This document shows, piece by piece, positions 1 through 11,739 of a stretch of 64,000 bases of DNA; within the stretch, counting starts at the first letter, position 1; every line of letters begins with the position of its first letter. This DNA is from Branchiostoma floridae (taxonomy: Eukaryota > Chordata > Leptocardii > Amphioxiformes > Branchiostomatidae). A program made the translations under genes and the position numbers. The stretch covers positions 17,666,973-17,730,972 of the forward strand of contig NC_049996.1 in NCBI RefSeq assembly GCF_000003815.2, written 5' to 3'. Below the pieces are notes generated by a model. The model saw only the letters and a program-made list of their open reading frames with translations, searched no databases and had not been told where the DNA came from.

Positions 1-164
1 GAATAATGATCATGGTATATATATGTACTACTCCTTAAGAGAGAAATACTCTAAAGCTAGGAAGGTTTTGTGGTTAAAACATGATTGAAGCTAAGTAGTG
101 CATACAGTATGTGCTGGGGAAGACCCAGATACATTTAGACAAAAAAGAATTACATTGTAAACTT

Positions 165-480
165 TTGATGGTCATCATTCCCCAAAATCAGAATCAATAA
201 CCTGATATAGAGAAAAAAAATTACATTTTGAAAAAAGAATTTATGAGAAAAGTTATAATGGTCAATATTGTTTTAATCATTCCCAAAAATCAGAATCAAT
301 AATCTGATACATATAGAGAAAAAATTATATTAAAAAAAACTTATGAGAAAAGTTTAGATGGTCTGCATTGTTTTCCCACATCATGATCAATATATAGTAT
401 TACAAAAAAAATGAGAAAAGATTTATGAAAAAGTTTTAATGTTCTGCATTGTTTTCCCACATCATAATCAATAACCCTGT
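165..480. repeat. AT-rich local direct repeat, about 4 copies
   Basis: Four imperfect copies of an 80-100 base unit. Each has a 'ggtc..catt' block, then 'aatcagaatcaata' or 'catcatgatcaata', then a poly-A stretch and 'atgagaaaag'. The first two copies resemble each other most, as do the last two. No coding potential is visible. Bases 481-1130 hold nothing I can name. Confidence 0.6.
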
Positions 481-1289
481 ATTCCCCCACCTGATGCTGC
501 CACTCTCCTTACATTGTCCTGCAGTTCATCATCGAAAATGGGAGTTTCTGGCACTCCATTTTAGCCGCAATGTGCCGGGGATGGATTATTCAATAAATAT
601 TTATAGCATCGGGTTCTGCTTTATTGCAGCTGTACTAGTCATGGACAGAGAAGGATGGGAAAGGAGGGTTGGGAATATGTTAACACTTGATAACTCATGG
701 AGTTGAATGTCCTCTGTTGAATCACAAGTAAGTTTCTGGCAGAATGAAAGAAAGATATTACAAGATAATTATGATTTTAGCTAATTTCTATTAAAAAATC
801 CTAATATTGTCTGGATAAAGATCTTGGCTGTCTGTTAGAATAGTTATATCTTGTGTAATACTAATTAAGATGAAGTAGTAACTAGTAGGCTAGTCTGGAT
901 GCCAAACTGTTTCCAAACCCTGAGCTAAGAAGAAGTGTGACTGGGAGCTCAAGAGAGCTGCGTGAAAAATAAGATACTGTCAGTAAGATGTGGAAAAAAA
1001 GATGATTTTCTCAGAAAACAATAATGAAATCAAAGCTGTATTGATTAAAGCGCAATAAAAACTGTTGACATTACAAAAGCTATGTAACATTTTATACTAG
1101 AAAATAAACAGTATTAACATTGATATTGTCACACAACCTTGAAGTGGCTGTTTTTCCCAAGCTTACGGCAGCAGCTGTATATAACAGAATCTTGTAATGA
1201 TCTGGAGATTGGGGGTCAATTTCTGGCCGTCTTTCAAACCCAAGGGCTGAATGATGAATCCTCAATTAGGCTACAGGCCTTTGGGGTGC

Positions 1290-3970
1290 AAACTTGTCTG
1301 TGATCTTAATAGCTATTTCAAATGATTCTCACGTAAAAAGAAGTGAACTTTATGATGCTTTAGAACTTCTATAAATAAATTTACATCTATACTACAGTGA
1401 GTGATTGGTACCTCGAGCCTCCGTATCTGATCATCAACCTTGAACTTCCTCAAAACAATGAGGACCAACATATGCATTGTCACACTTACCAATCTATAGT
1501 ACATTATTCTTTGACTCAGTTTCTCCCAAACTAAGAACAATTCGTAGATGTAACTTAGTATGCCAATACATCTTGATGGAATAGGATAATTTGGGATGGG
1601 GTGAATTTTTGGCTGTGTTTCAAACCGATATCTCTGTAATGATCGATCATTACCTACTCTGGACTGAAAGCCTTCGGGAGCCAAGTTTCAGCACTACAGC
1701 CTTGATCTATACTTCAAATCATGTCAAACAGCAAACTTTGTGAGCTAAAGATAATCTATAATAGATTGAGCGATATGTAAGTGCCTCAAGTGTTGGTATC
1801 TGATTTTCTTCTTCAAGTAACTGGGACCAAACGTTGGGGGCAACATTAAATGTCACACAAAATAAATGTATATTAATCCCTCTTTGGCTGTTGTTTCAAA
1901 ACTATGCACATTTTATAGCTGTTATTTTTGCCTCTTTAGTTGATGGAATGATATGATTGGGAGTTGAATTTAGCTGTCTTTGAATATTTAGATCTAAATG
2001 ATGAATCCTGACTAGTTTCTCACCAGGACTTCTTCCTCACTAGGACTTCTAAGCCTTTAGGATCCAAGTTACCCTGCAATGCAGTATAAATCTCTACTTG
2101 AAATGTTGCTCACGTCATACTGTGAACATTGTAAAGTAAAGATAATCTATACTATATGGATCCATGGGTGCCTTGAGCCGCAGTATCTGATTTCCCTCTA
2201 TCTTTTCCTCAGGAAACACAAAACTCTGGACTGACACTAACCAATGTATAGCCCCTCTAGATCTTTGGCTGTTGTTCTTAAATAATGGGATGCAATGATT
2301 GGGGGTGAATTTTTGGCTGCCTTTCAAACCGATATCTCCGTAATCATCAATCATTAGCTGCTCTTGGCTAGAAGCCTTCGGGGTCCAAGTTTGCTGGCAA
2401 TCTTAAATCTCTACTTCAAATCATGCTCATGTAAAACATTGAACTTTGTGAACTAAAGATTATGAATCAACACTAGATTGAGCAATGAGCGCCTCAAGTC
2501 TTGGTATCTAAACAAGGTATTACTCGAACCATCATCTCTATTGATAATCATGAATCACTAGCAGCTCTGGGCTGGAGGCCTTCGGAAACCAAATTTAGAT
2601 TAGCCTGAAATGTTAATCTCTACTTCAAATGTTGGTCACGTTGAGACGTGAACTTTGTGATACTTGACATTGATTATCTATACCAGATTGAGCGATGAGT
2701 GCCTGAAGCTTCAGTATCAGATTTCCTTTCATTTCTCAGGAAACTTGAGACTGACATCGCAATGCTCCCTAACTCACAAATGTTTAACCTGACTCTTTGC
2801 TTGTTCTTCCCATACTAGGAACAATTAATATCAATTTTAGACACATGAGTAGCACTGACAAGTTAATATTCCTCATGCGTTTTGACAAACCAACCATAGC
2901 TAAACACATACAGTGCTCACTTTCACCATATTACAAAGAAGCGAGAAGAAGCCGAACTTCTGTGTTAGACTAGATTTGCAATACTTTTATATGACCGTAT
3001 ATATGTTTAACTTGATGTGACCTGTACTCACCTCAGTTGAGCAAAACTTAAAGGTCTTCATTCATTCATTCAATATCTGTTACTTTAAAATTTGTCAAAC
3101 ATAAGTGGATGGAATGAGATGATCGTGTGTCAATTTTTGACTTACTTTAAAAAAAAAAATCTGGAGCATAATTCATCATGTAGCTGCTCAGGGGCTGAAG
3201 CCTCTGGGATTTAAGTTTTCCTGTGATGTTGTTTTAATCCATTCTTCAATCTCAGCAGATGTAAGGCAGTGAACTTTGTGATACTTTAGAACTGGGATAA
3301 TCCATACCAGATTGAGCGATGAGTGCTCAGGCAAACGTGGATCCCAAAGGTGTGCAGCCCAGAGGAGAAGTAAAAAAATCATTATTTAGACTAAGAGTTT
3401 GAAAGGTAGCTAGAATTATACTTGCATGTGACCTCCAAATGACATTGAAGTTCAGATGACTTTGGGTTAGCCTTGAATGATGATTGAATCAAAGTCAAAC
3501 TATAATTTTTAACACAAAGCCAATTTTCCTGTGATGTAGTTTTAATCCGTTCTTCAATCTCAGCAGATGTAAAGCAGTGAATTTTCAGATACTTTAGAAC
3601 TGGGATAATCCATACCAGATTGAGCGATGAATGCGCAGGCAAACTCAGATCCCAAAGGTTTGCAGCCCAGAGCAGCTGGTGGTAAATCATTATGTAGACT
3701 CAGGGTTTGAAAGACGGCCAAAAGTTGGAGATAGAATTATTCTTGCAGGTGACCTACAGATGACATTGAAGTTCAGAATGATGACTTTGGTGTTAGCTTT
3801 GAATGATGATGAATGTACATTGAATTCTGAACCAAAATCGAACTGAAATTTCCAATATGAAAAAATTGGATTGTCCAACTCCAGTCTTTGCAAAGAATGA
3901 GAAACCCACTGCTTCTGTGATGTCAGGTTATGCAGATAGAACATGTGGCTCAGTGAGCAGTGGATCATAA
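1290..3970. repeat. Degenerate tandem array, units about 310-390 bp, about 7 copies
   Basis: A recurring block reads roughly 'cttcaaat..tgaactttgtga', then 'gataatc.ata', then 'agattgagcgatgagtgc'. I see it near 1320, 1713, 2096, 2411, 2622, 3242 and 3552. The last two copies are best preserved (312 bp apart), and both carry 'aatctcagcagatgtaa'. Open frames here on either strand are repeats of one another with different breaks, so I treat them as chance frames. Confidence 0.7.
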
Positions 3971-4219
3971 GTTGCAGAAAGTCTATGGCGCCCCCAGTCT
4001 ATGTTGAGGGATGGTTATTAGACCCTGATATAGATCGCTTGTTTGATTGAGGACCTCTTGTAAAAAAGGATACAAGAGTCCAACTCTCACTTTGTCCCGA
4101 GTGAGTGTCCAGATGACTCAATATAATACGTGTATTGTGTTGGAAATTACTGTTCAACTTTAAATTGATTGAAATTGACTTCTAGCAACATGGATGAACT
4201 TTCACATTATGAAAGAAAT

Positions 4220-4660
4220 GTAGATGGCTGTGATTGAAAATAAGCTTTTTCTAGAACTCAATCTCAAGTTTCTACGTTTGAACCTTGGTTCTATATTTTA
4301 TCATGACAGAAGCCTTTTCTTCTTCCATACGACATCTGACTTTTAGATGATATTTAAGTGAGAGATTTGAGTTATAATTTGTCTCAGATGATTGAAAAGT
4401 AAGCCTCGAGGAGATTACATCACTTTCCTCTGAGCCTTGGTGTAATCTTCAATCAGGCAGGAAACTTTCACTTTTCAACTTCTTAGATTACCTTGACTTT
4501 CATGTGACCTTGAGGGTACTGTGAGCCTGAGTTCTGATTGGGTATAAAAGTGTCATGATTGAAAAATAAGCCTTTTGGAGATTTAGAAGATGTACCTTCA
4601 ACCTTGGTGGGAAATACGACCTTCAATTTTAGACTTTTATGATGACCTTCAGAAGACCGT
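4220..4660. repeat. Degenerate direct repeat, about 165 bp, 3 copies
   Basis: Copies begin near 4228, 4391 and 4555 with 'gattgaaaa.taagcctt', followed by an 'accttggt' block and a 'gacttt.a' block. They sit between the larger array to the left and the X-box-like motifs to the right. No gene is visible in 3971-4800. Confidence 0.55.
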
Positions 4661-4807
4661 CAAGATAAATTGAAGACAAGACAAGAATCTATAAGTTTGT
4701 CTTATCTTGAAGTGACTTTTTCTTCATCCTTGAGCGATCAGTATTCAAGTAACGAGCTTCCTAATAGTAGTAATAGATCAGTTCCAAACTAATCCATGAT
4801 GTCATCC

Positions 4808-4842
4808 ATCACCGTGGTAACCAGACCCGTTGCCATGGTAAC
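4808..4842 (+). promoter_or_regulatory. Tandem RFX X-box-like motifs
   Basis: 4829-4842 reads gttgccatggtaac, a full match to the RFX X-box consensus (GTNRCC, spacer, RGYAAC) with a 2-base spacer. Another 14-mer, atcaccgtggtaac, lies 21 bases upstream at 4808-4821 and differs from the consensus only at its first base. RFX factors bind such imperfect palindromes in promoters of ciliary genes. The 150 bases that follow are richer in GC and CpG than the surroundings, which could fit a promoter or 5' exon, but I see no clear coding start. Similar palindromes also occur in transposons. Confidence 0.4.
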
Positions 4843-5206
4843 CGGACCCCACATCGACTGCTCCTCCACTTAAGTAGAACCCATTGATCCTAACGAAACC
4901 TCAGGAGACGAACGAGCTGCGATCTGAGACAGATCGGTCTACCTGGAGTGTGCTGCTGAGGTTCTGCTGATTAAGGGTTATTGACTTTGGGCCACAGAAT
5001 CTATTGGTTTTGCAGATATAGAAAAATCAGCACGGTTTCGATTGTGTCTTGATATGAAAACTAAGGGGAAAGTCAGACTCTGAACCTTGTAGATGGATCT
5101 TACATGTTCTATCCAAAAAAAAGAGAAAAATTAATGGTTCTTTGTGGGAGACCAATGTGCAGATGTTGGCACACATTTAGACACATTAGCTGAAGAAGCT
5201 TGGTGG

Positions 5207-5330
5207 ACGTCACTCCACCGCCAGGGAAAGTTGTTTAAAGTGCATTTCCCAAGGGCACAACATCAGGGCATGGTGGGTATCAAAGTTGGAACCTTCTGAA
5301 TCCAAGCCGAACACTACCAGTTACATATAA
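5207..5330 (-). mobile_element. tRNA-derived SINE fragment
   Basis: Read on the minus strand, this has a box-B-like stretch (ggttccaactttgatacc) followed by ttgtgcccttgggaaatgca. The second motif is shared with the SINE at 62862-63043, where it reads ttgtgcccttgggaaaggca. The two copies are in opposite orientation. The left part of the tRNA-like head is degraded. Confidence 0.6.
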
Positions 5331-5334
5331 GTGT

Positions 5335-5612
5335 TCTATAGGTTATGGCCAAGTGGGCAGTGCTTGCCTCGCAGTTGGTAGGTCGTGAGTTTCATCCCTG
5401 GCTGAGTCAGACTTTGAAATGGTACAACTACTTTTCTGCTGTATTTGGGAAAGATTATGGTAGTTGAACACACACTACCAGTGGACTAGCCCCCTGCTGA
5501 AGAGTGTAGTGATTGCACAAAGTTGTGTGGCCCAGGGCTACTGAAACAGAGATGGGTGCCATCCTATGCACCATTTGGAGCAAGAAGGACTTTAACTCAA
5601 CTTAACAGGTTG
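5335..5612 (+). mobile_element. tRNA-derived SINE
   Basis: The head has a good RNA polymerase III box A (tggccaagtgggcag, 5345-5359) and a box-B-like motif around 5386-5400 (gtgagtttcatccctgg). The body ends in 'ggcccagggctactgaaac', 'gatgggtgcc' and 'gaaggactttaact', a tail I associate from memory with amphioxus SINEs. It lies just right of an oppositely oriented SINE fragment. It is not a functional tRNA: the anticodon arm is not preserved. Confidence 0.65.
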
Positions 5613-7480
5613 TTGAACTGTTCCCCTCACCGCTCTGTTGCTGGGTTGGCGTTCGATGACCCAAAGACAAATCCCATGTTTACTGTAAACATCTGAAGTC
5701 CCACCTGTAAACAACAATCCCCATTGTTTGCCAGAAACCCACTGTTATTTCTAACCCCTCCCTGCAGATCGCTTTTCTGTCATGATCATGGCAGGAAAAG
5801 GAAACTTTTGCAAAGTGAGACTGATAAATTGATATGTAGAAATATGACACAGAATAGAATGGAAACTTGGCTTTTTGTGATCAGTATGCTAAAAACTACA
5901 TGAATATATATAATGTATTTATTACTGTTCAAAATAAAGGGCATTGCTAGACCAGGTCAATAGGAGGCTGTGATTTTAGCAAAAAAGTACATTGTGGGGT
6001 TGGTTTATACATGTGTCTTTAACTTATTGTATTTAGTACACAATGTCATGTTATGTGACTGTCACAAAATATCCTGAATCTCCATATACATCCTATACGT
6101 CATAAAAACTGGTAAGTTTCCTTATATGAAATCTCAACTTTTTACTATATTTCGAAATAAAGTCTTCAACAATTGACACTAGTTATTCAAAGTTGAACTT
6201 TTTATCCTTCTTCCATTGTTGTGATGAGAAGAAATGACCTGTGATTAACAGACATTTATACTGAGTAGTCTACATCTATATATTATGTCACATGAACAAA
6301 GCTGGAAGGATAGACAGCAGAGGATCGGTGTCGCCTGAGTTGTTGTGGTGACATTGTGGGGGTTAAAGGCTGGGGTGTACCATTGCTGAATCTTAGAGGG
6401 GTTCTGATATGGCTCCTTTTAATTAGAATCTTAACTTTTTTTTATCACCAATTGTATCTTGTATGTTAGAGATCTGCAAACTAGTCTCAGTGTATGTATG
6501 TCTACTGAAAGCATATTTGAAATAAATAAAACAGTCAAAAGTCAGTAAAGAAATAGTTGTAGCTAAAGAGGTTAAGGTAGGAATAATGGATGGGGGGGAA
6601 TAAAGGTTTTACGAGGCCATTGTTTAAAGAAAAGATTTGCCTATAGTTAACACAATGTAACAAGTATAAATGGCTCAGAGTAACCTCAATAGAAATTGTA
6701 CCAACATAATTCCTATGTTAGGCGTGAGCACTGTTGCGTGCTATTGCCCATCTGTTGAAACTTCTATTTCTTGGAACGCACCCAAAAAACCAAGACTCAA
6801 ATGGCAGTGTATGCAGAAACTGTCATCTGTAAAATTAAGTTTGTGTGGCCTTTAACCTTCCAGAAGGGGGTCTACATTCTTCAGTGACAGTTACTTCCTC
6901 TGACTGACCACAAAAGTTAGTACATTGGACATGTGGAAATAGCAGTGTACTTTATCACTGGACTTGAAATAGATTTTCCAAAGGTTATATGCTATTACCA
7001 GTATAATTGCTGTCTTACCCTTTAATCAAATGTACATACTAGTAATTGGATTTGGGGAAGAAAAGCAATTGAATGCAAATGCAATTGTTATCCAGAAAAG
7101 GAAGTTGAGCTGACCTATAATTTTTTACATGTATTAACATGTGGGGTCTACTGACAGCTTTCCACTTTTACACATTACTTAAGCTTAAATATATTGGACA
7201 TGTGAAAATAACACTATACATTAGCACAGGGGTTTGTATGGATTTTCCACTGGCTGTGCCATATTCAATCTTTATTGGATTATTCTGTAAAAATGTGCCT
7301 GATATAAATTTAACATGTCCAGTATGGTAGCTCCATTATGGTGAATTGAAGGGAAAAATTGATTGGAATACGATGTATATAATTGCATTATCAGCCATTA
7401 CAGTAGGGGCATCTCCTCTTGGTAGTTTTAAAGAACACTTGCAGATAGATGTGCAAAAGTTAGGTGTGATGGGACGTTCA
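5613..7480. other. No gene seen; AT-rich sequence with a paired duplication
   Basis: I see no coding exon. A degenerate pair about 271 bases apart shares 'attggacatgtg.aaata.ca.t' (from 6921 and from 7192), followed in both by 'gattttcca'. Otherwise this is unremarkable non-coding DNA. Confidence 0.4.
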
Positions 7481-7517
7481 GTGTAATATAACCAGCTGCC
7501 GCCGCGTGCCTGCATAG

Positions 7518-7897
7518 CTGGTATGTTACGCCAAAGGGCGGTTATACCGGCTATATAGATACAGATACAGAAGCTGGTATGTTACGCCAAAGGGCGGTTA
7601 TACCGGCTGTATAGATACAGATACAGAAGCTGGTGTGTTACACCGAAGGGTGGTTATACCGGCTATATAGATACAGATACAGAAGCGGGTGTGTTACACC
7701 GAAGGGGTGGTTATACCGGCTATATAGATACAGATACAGAAGCTGGTGTGTTACGCCAAAGGGCGGTTATACCGGCTATATAGATACAGATACAGAAGCT
7801 GGTGTGTTACACCGAATGACGGTTATACCGGCTATATAGATACAGATACAGAAGCTGGTGTGTTACGCCTAAGGGCGGTTACACCGGCTATATACAC
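7518..7897 (+). repeat. 56-bp minisatellite, 7 copies
   Basis: Seven head-to-tail copies start at about 7518, 7573, 7629, 7685, 7742, 7798 and 7854. Each reads gctggtgtgttacgcc, then gggcggttataccggc, then a tatatagatacagatacagaa tail. Variation is low (gcc/acc, aagg/gaag, one added base in the fourth copy). A single copy of the unit lies 23 kb away in the opposite orientation at 30366-30421. The unit length is not a multiple of three, so the open frames over it are not protein repeats. Confidence 0.95.
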
Positions 7898-7929
7898 ATA
7901 CATGTACATACAGATGCAGACCCACATTT

Positions 7930-8947
7930 ATTTGTGCATAATATCGAATATCTAGTCATCATTTTCAATATTGGATTTTAATCCATATTCAAATATCTAA
8001 CAGCAAATGAGTGATGTTCCTTGATACTAATGAACATAGGCTAAGCAATTCTACTTGCAATGATCTTTCTGGTGAAGTCCCTTGACTATTCCTGTCCATA
8101 GATTTTTCAGGTTGACCTATACATGTAGTAGGTTGGTATTGTCTATTTGATACATTACACTGCAATAATGCATACTGTTATTACACATGTCCAATATGAT
8201 ATCTTCTGTGGTTAGTCAGATGGAAAAACTGGCACATTTGTCTTCTGTAACCTTTGAAAATGAGGCCGTTACAAGTTATTTCTTTGGGTTTGGGTAGTGA
8301 AAAATTTAGATGGAAGTCAAGAGAGCTTGCCAAGGGGAAAAAATGTCCAGACTTTGTTGATTCTCTTTGCATACCAACTTAACCAAGACATGAACCTGAC
8401 TCTCAGGTCCTGTTTTTGTGTTACTCTCTTTCAGAATTTTTTTTCAAATCTTAGAATCAGCAAATCAGTTTTGGCATGGCCTTACAAGATTACTATCTAC
8501 TTCTTAATAATCTGTGATCTTTACCAGACTACACCCATAACTGTGACAGGCAGGGCAAACAATGGTCGGACATGCCCTTATTAATTACTGCACAGCCTCA
8601 CGTGTGACCGTACCTGACCCACAGTCACACCTGTTGAACACCTCCTGTCACCAGCGGAGCCCTGAGGGCCTGTACAACTGGAAATGTAGGGTTTATACAG
8701 GGATCGAAATCCCACCCTTCTGTAGTACTGTTGTGTACAGTACATGTGCAGGTTGCATGATAATTACAGAAAAAAAGTTACCTGATGAACCCATACTGCA
8801 GAAATACTTACCTGATGAACCCATACTGCAGAAAACACCCTCCGATTTAATTTGGAAATTCCATTATTATTTGGGAGTGACCTTCCCGATCTCAGCAACC
8901 GTACACCCAGATGGGCTGATATCGTAAGCTGTAAGTATAACTGATGT
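7930..8947. other. No gene seen; short 31-bp duplication near 8778
   Basis: Unique-looking sequence up to the assembly gap. The block ttacctgatgaacccatact is duplicated back to back near 8778 and 8809. An open frame at 8562-8927 spans it, but I do not recognise a protein and consider it a chance frame. Confidence 0.4.
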
Positions 8948-9047
8948 NNNNNNNNNNNNNNNNNNNNNNNNNNNNNNNNNNNNNNNNNNNNNNNNNNNNN
9001 NNNNNNNNNNNNNNNNNNNNNNNNNNNNNNNNNNNNNNNNNNNNNNN
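8948..9047. other. Assembly gap (100 N)
   Basis: Exactly 100 unspecified bases, a conventional scaffold gap of unknown true length. Any frame read through it is meaningless. Confidence 0.99.
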
Positions 9048-9337
9048 GTGAACCGCCTGGCTCAGCATTAAAATTGGCTTATTCACAGGGTTATAGCATA
9101 AGGGTTCTGATGATTATAGTTTTAGGTGACTGTCGAACATGGGGAACTTTATTTTCTCACAGTAACTGATGATCTCCGGTACACTCCGGACACACTGCCA
9201 CTCACATGCTGGTTTCACAGCAGCGGGGGTCAGGAATTCAGAACTTGGATTTATCCTGAGAAGTTTGAAGTTGAAACATTTCTGTGGTTCAGGAGAGGGA
9301 GATGTTTGTAGAATCATGATCCATCCCCACCTTGTAT

Positions 9338-9542
9338 TACTGTAAATGCATTTAAGTTTGCTGAGATCACGATAGCGGGAAAATGGACTTTTCGCAGTGG
9401 TTTTAAATGCGTGGTAGCACCATGCACTGTAGTTTCTTACTGCCATGGAAAGATGTTCGCGGTGGTTTTAAATTCGCGGTGAAGTGGTCACGGCGAAAAC
9501 TGCGAACATTAAACCACCGCGAACATTTCTGCATTTACAGTA
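9338..9542. mobile_element. 205-bp MITE, family copy 1
   Basis: The terminal inverted repeats are tactgtaaatgca (9338-9350) and tgcatttacagta (9530-9542). Inside are inverted blocks of the kind gcggtggttttaaa and ttaaaccaccgcgaac, so much of the element can fold back on itself. The ends start and finish in TA, consistent with a TA target duplication. It is non-coding and the same length as its sister at 55485-55689. Confidence 0.85.
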
Positions 9543-10464
9543 TCATGTACTTGCCCTTTCCTTGGTGCTGAAGGACCCTCCCCACCCTGATATTTCCTGT
9601 ATCATCCAATAACTAAGTTCTGATAGACCTCCCTCACCATGTACTGTCTTCTACTCCCCTCCTTTCCTTCAGCAAGCTGCTTAATGTATGACTTCCGCGG
9701 TCATTCCTCTGCCTCTGTTTCCATGATTCTGATGTCCTGTCCTGGAACATTCCTTCTACCATTACCTGGTTAAGAAGGCCCTTCTTCTACTCTGTACTAT
9801 TACGTACATCACCACTCACACTGTGAAAATAAAATCACCTCAAAAAATTTGCAGTTCATTTTTGGGAGGGCGTGTTGTGCTCAACACTGTATTTATAATA
9901 TACAGAGCCATAAAACTAAATCACTGTGACCTGATTTTAACCCTTAGGTCAGCTCATTTGGGATCAGACACGTTAATGTTTGTGGGAATGATTAAATCTG
10001 GGAACCAATCTGGGCTTTATGTATCAGGGATGTAGAATTAAGTTTTAACGAGGCCGAGATCATGAAATCCCTACGACCTTACCGTGTGTGGTTTGATTTT
10101 AATGTGAGGATTCAGCTTTTCATTACTTTTTACTGCATGAAGGCAGTTTGGGTCGAGTGTCTGAAGCCTGGATTTAGCATGTTGTCTGTGCCCTCGCAGA
10201 CATATTTCTTGAGATGGGCGGTGATTTTGCCTCGTTTGGTGTTTATTGGTTCATATCAATCTTTTCCCTGTAACACGTCTTGTACGTGCAAAGTCATAAA
10301 GTGGAAAACTGGTGAATTAATGAATTGATGGATGGAATGATGAAAGAAAGAAATACAGAACCTTACCTGTCTATATAGTAAATTGAATAAATATAATCAT
10401 ATAGCCAGGTGACATCGACCAATCAGAAGGCCGCATTTCATGTTGATTATGACACGTTATTCAC
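9543..10464. other. No gene seen
   Basis: Non-coding by inspection. Open frames at 9823-10035 and 10062-10328 show no recognisable domain. The only local signal is a CCAAT-type motif (gaccaatcagaagg, about 10418) just ahead of the palindrome at 10465. Confidence 0.35.
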
Positions 10465-10499
10465 TGTCATTAATTAGCCAAATGGCCAAATTAATGACA
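10465..10499. other. 35-bp near-perfect palindrome
   Basis: Starts tgtcattaattagccaaatg and ends ggccaaattaatgaca. It is self-complementary apart from a few central bases. A direct repeat gacacgtt flanks it on both sides. It could be a fold-back element remnant or a binding site for a dimeric factor. No genes adjoin it. Confidence 0.6.
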
Positions 10500-10899
10500 C
10501 GTTCGGCAATACCATTATGCAGGGGAGTAGACTCTTTTTGTCAACATTTGTAGCACGTTTCTTCCTTGAATAAAGATGTTTACTGTCTTGACATAACCTA
10601 CTATTCTGTGAGAAACATATTATTAAATAGATATGGCATCAATACAAGCAAACTTATAGCGGATGGACAGAAAATATAATATGCCACCCCCATTGTAAGT
10701 GGAATCGTCCAGATGAAACTTAATTCATGCATCTTACCCCACCTCACCTTATTACATTTTCATTGCCTTTAAACATTTCTGATTTATTTTGGTGAACATA
10801 TTATGAGTACTGTATGTACATTTCAGCTAAAATCCCTATTATTATAAACATTAGATGTACTGTATACTAGTCCCTCTACTGCCATAAATGCTGTTTTTG

Positions 10900-11120
10900 T
10901 GAATTTATGACAGAATGTGGTAGCTTTAAATCCCTGGCCTTATATCTCAACAATCTCTGGCAATAGAAAAATGCATAAAGATCTGTTAGCAAGATATCTT
11001 GTCTTTGCACATCGTTAAGCTATTTTGGTGGAATATCGCAGAATACTGAAGTCTAAAATCCCTGGCATCACATTTCAATGGTCTGTGACAATGGAAAAAA
11101 CATAAAAATGAGTTATGAAT
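10900..11120. repeat. Degenerate direct duplication
   Basis: 'aatccctggc', 'caatggtctgtgacaatgga' and 'aaaa.cataaa' in one copy correspond to 'aatccctggc', 'caacaatctctggcaataga' and 'aaaatgcataaa' in the other, about 125 bases apart. Non-coding. Confidence 0.45.
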
Positions 11121-11575
11121 GCATAAATCCCAAAGAATCCTAGAAAGAGTAGATAAAATCTCCAAGGATGGTCGTCAAAACACAGAAACCCTCACAGTGT
11201 GATAAAAAAACATCATGAACTCAAAACACTTATGCAAATGTATTATCTAGATTACAAAATAAGCCTTAGTATCCCACAGTCTGATAATGCATTGCATGCA
11301 GTTTGGATATTATCTTTGTTACCTACAAAAAATGGAGGTATTATGTGTTTGTTTGTCAATGTGTTTGTGTGTGTTCGTAGCAGGATGTGAATTTGAAGAT
11401 GATGTAATCAGAGACTGGTAGGATGGGAAGGTTGACTTGGCCCAGGTTTCAAAGTTAGAAAATGTAGACAGATCAACTTGGGCAGAATTAGCGACAAGTT
11501 CATAATGATCAAAAGAAATTCATGTCAAAATTTACATAAATTGAACTTTAAATTTTTCACACATGTATGCTAGAA

Positions 11576-11605
11576 AGGTTACCGTAGTAGTTGCTACGGT
11601 AACCT
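11576..11605. other. Perfect 12-bp stem hairpin
   Basis: aggttaccgtag (11576-11587) and ctacggtaacct (11594-11605) are exact inverted repeats around a 6-base loop. The right arm with the loop (gttgctacggtaac) is one change from an RFX X-box. It could be a small fold-back remnant or a factor-binding site. Confidence 0.6.
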
Positions 11606-11619
11606 GAAATGTTTGTTTG

Positions 11620-11705
11620 CAAAATCATATCCAGTTGCTTGCCAATGAGTACACATGTAAGTGCTATTTGGCGTGTGTCTTATTACCTGGATGTCTAACC
11701 CTTAT
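11620..11705 (-). repeat. Dispersed repeat, copy 1 of 3
   Basis: Contains catatccagttgcttgc, then gctatttggcgtg, then ttattacctggatgtctaa. The same modules occur at 27510-27583 and 42056-42118, with their order and orientation partly rearranged. The parent element is not identified. Confidence 0.55.
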
Positions 11706-11739
11706 CGACGTATCTTTGATTCTTGCTTTAATTTGTAAA

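Noticed and set aside
7633-7955. Tyr/Arg-rich repeat frames
   Set aside because: Translations of the 56-bp minisatellite, whose unit length is not a multiple of three.
8892-9086. Frame through the N tract
   Set aside because: Reads through 100 unknown bases; meaningless.
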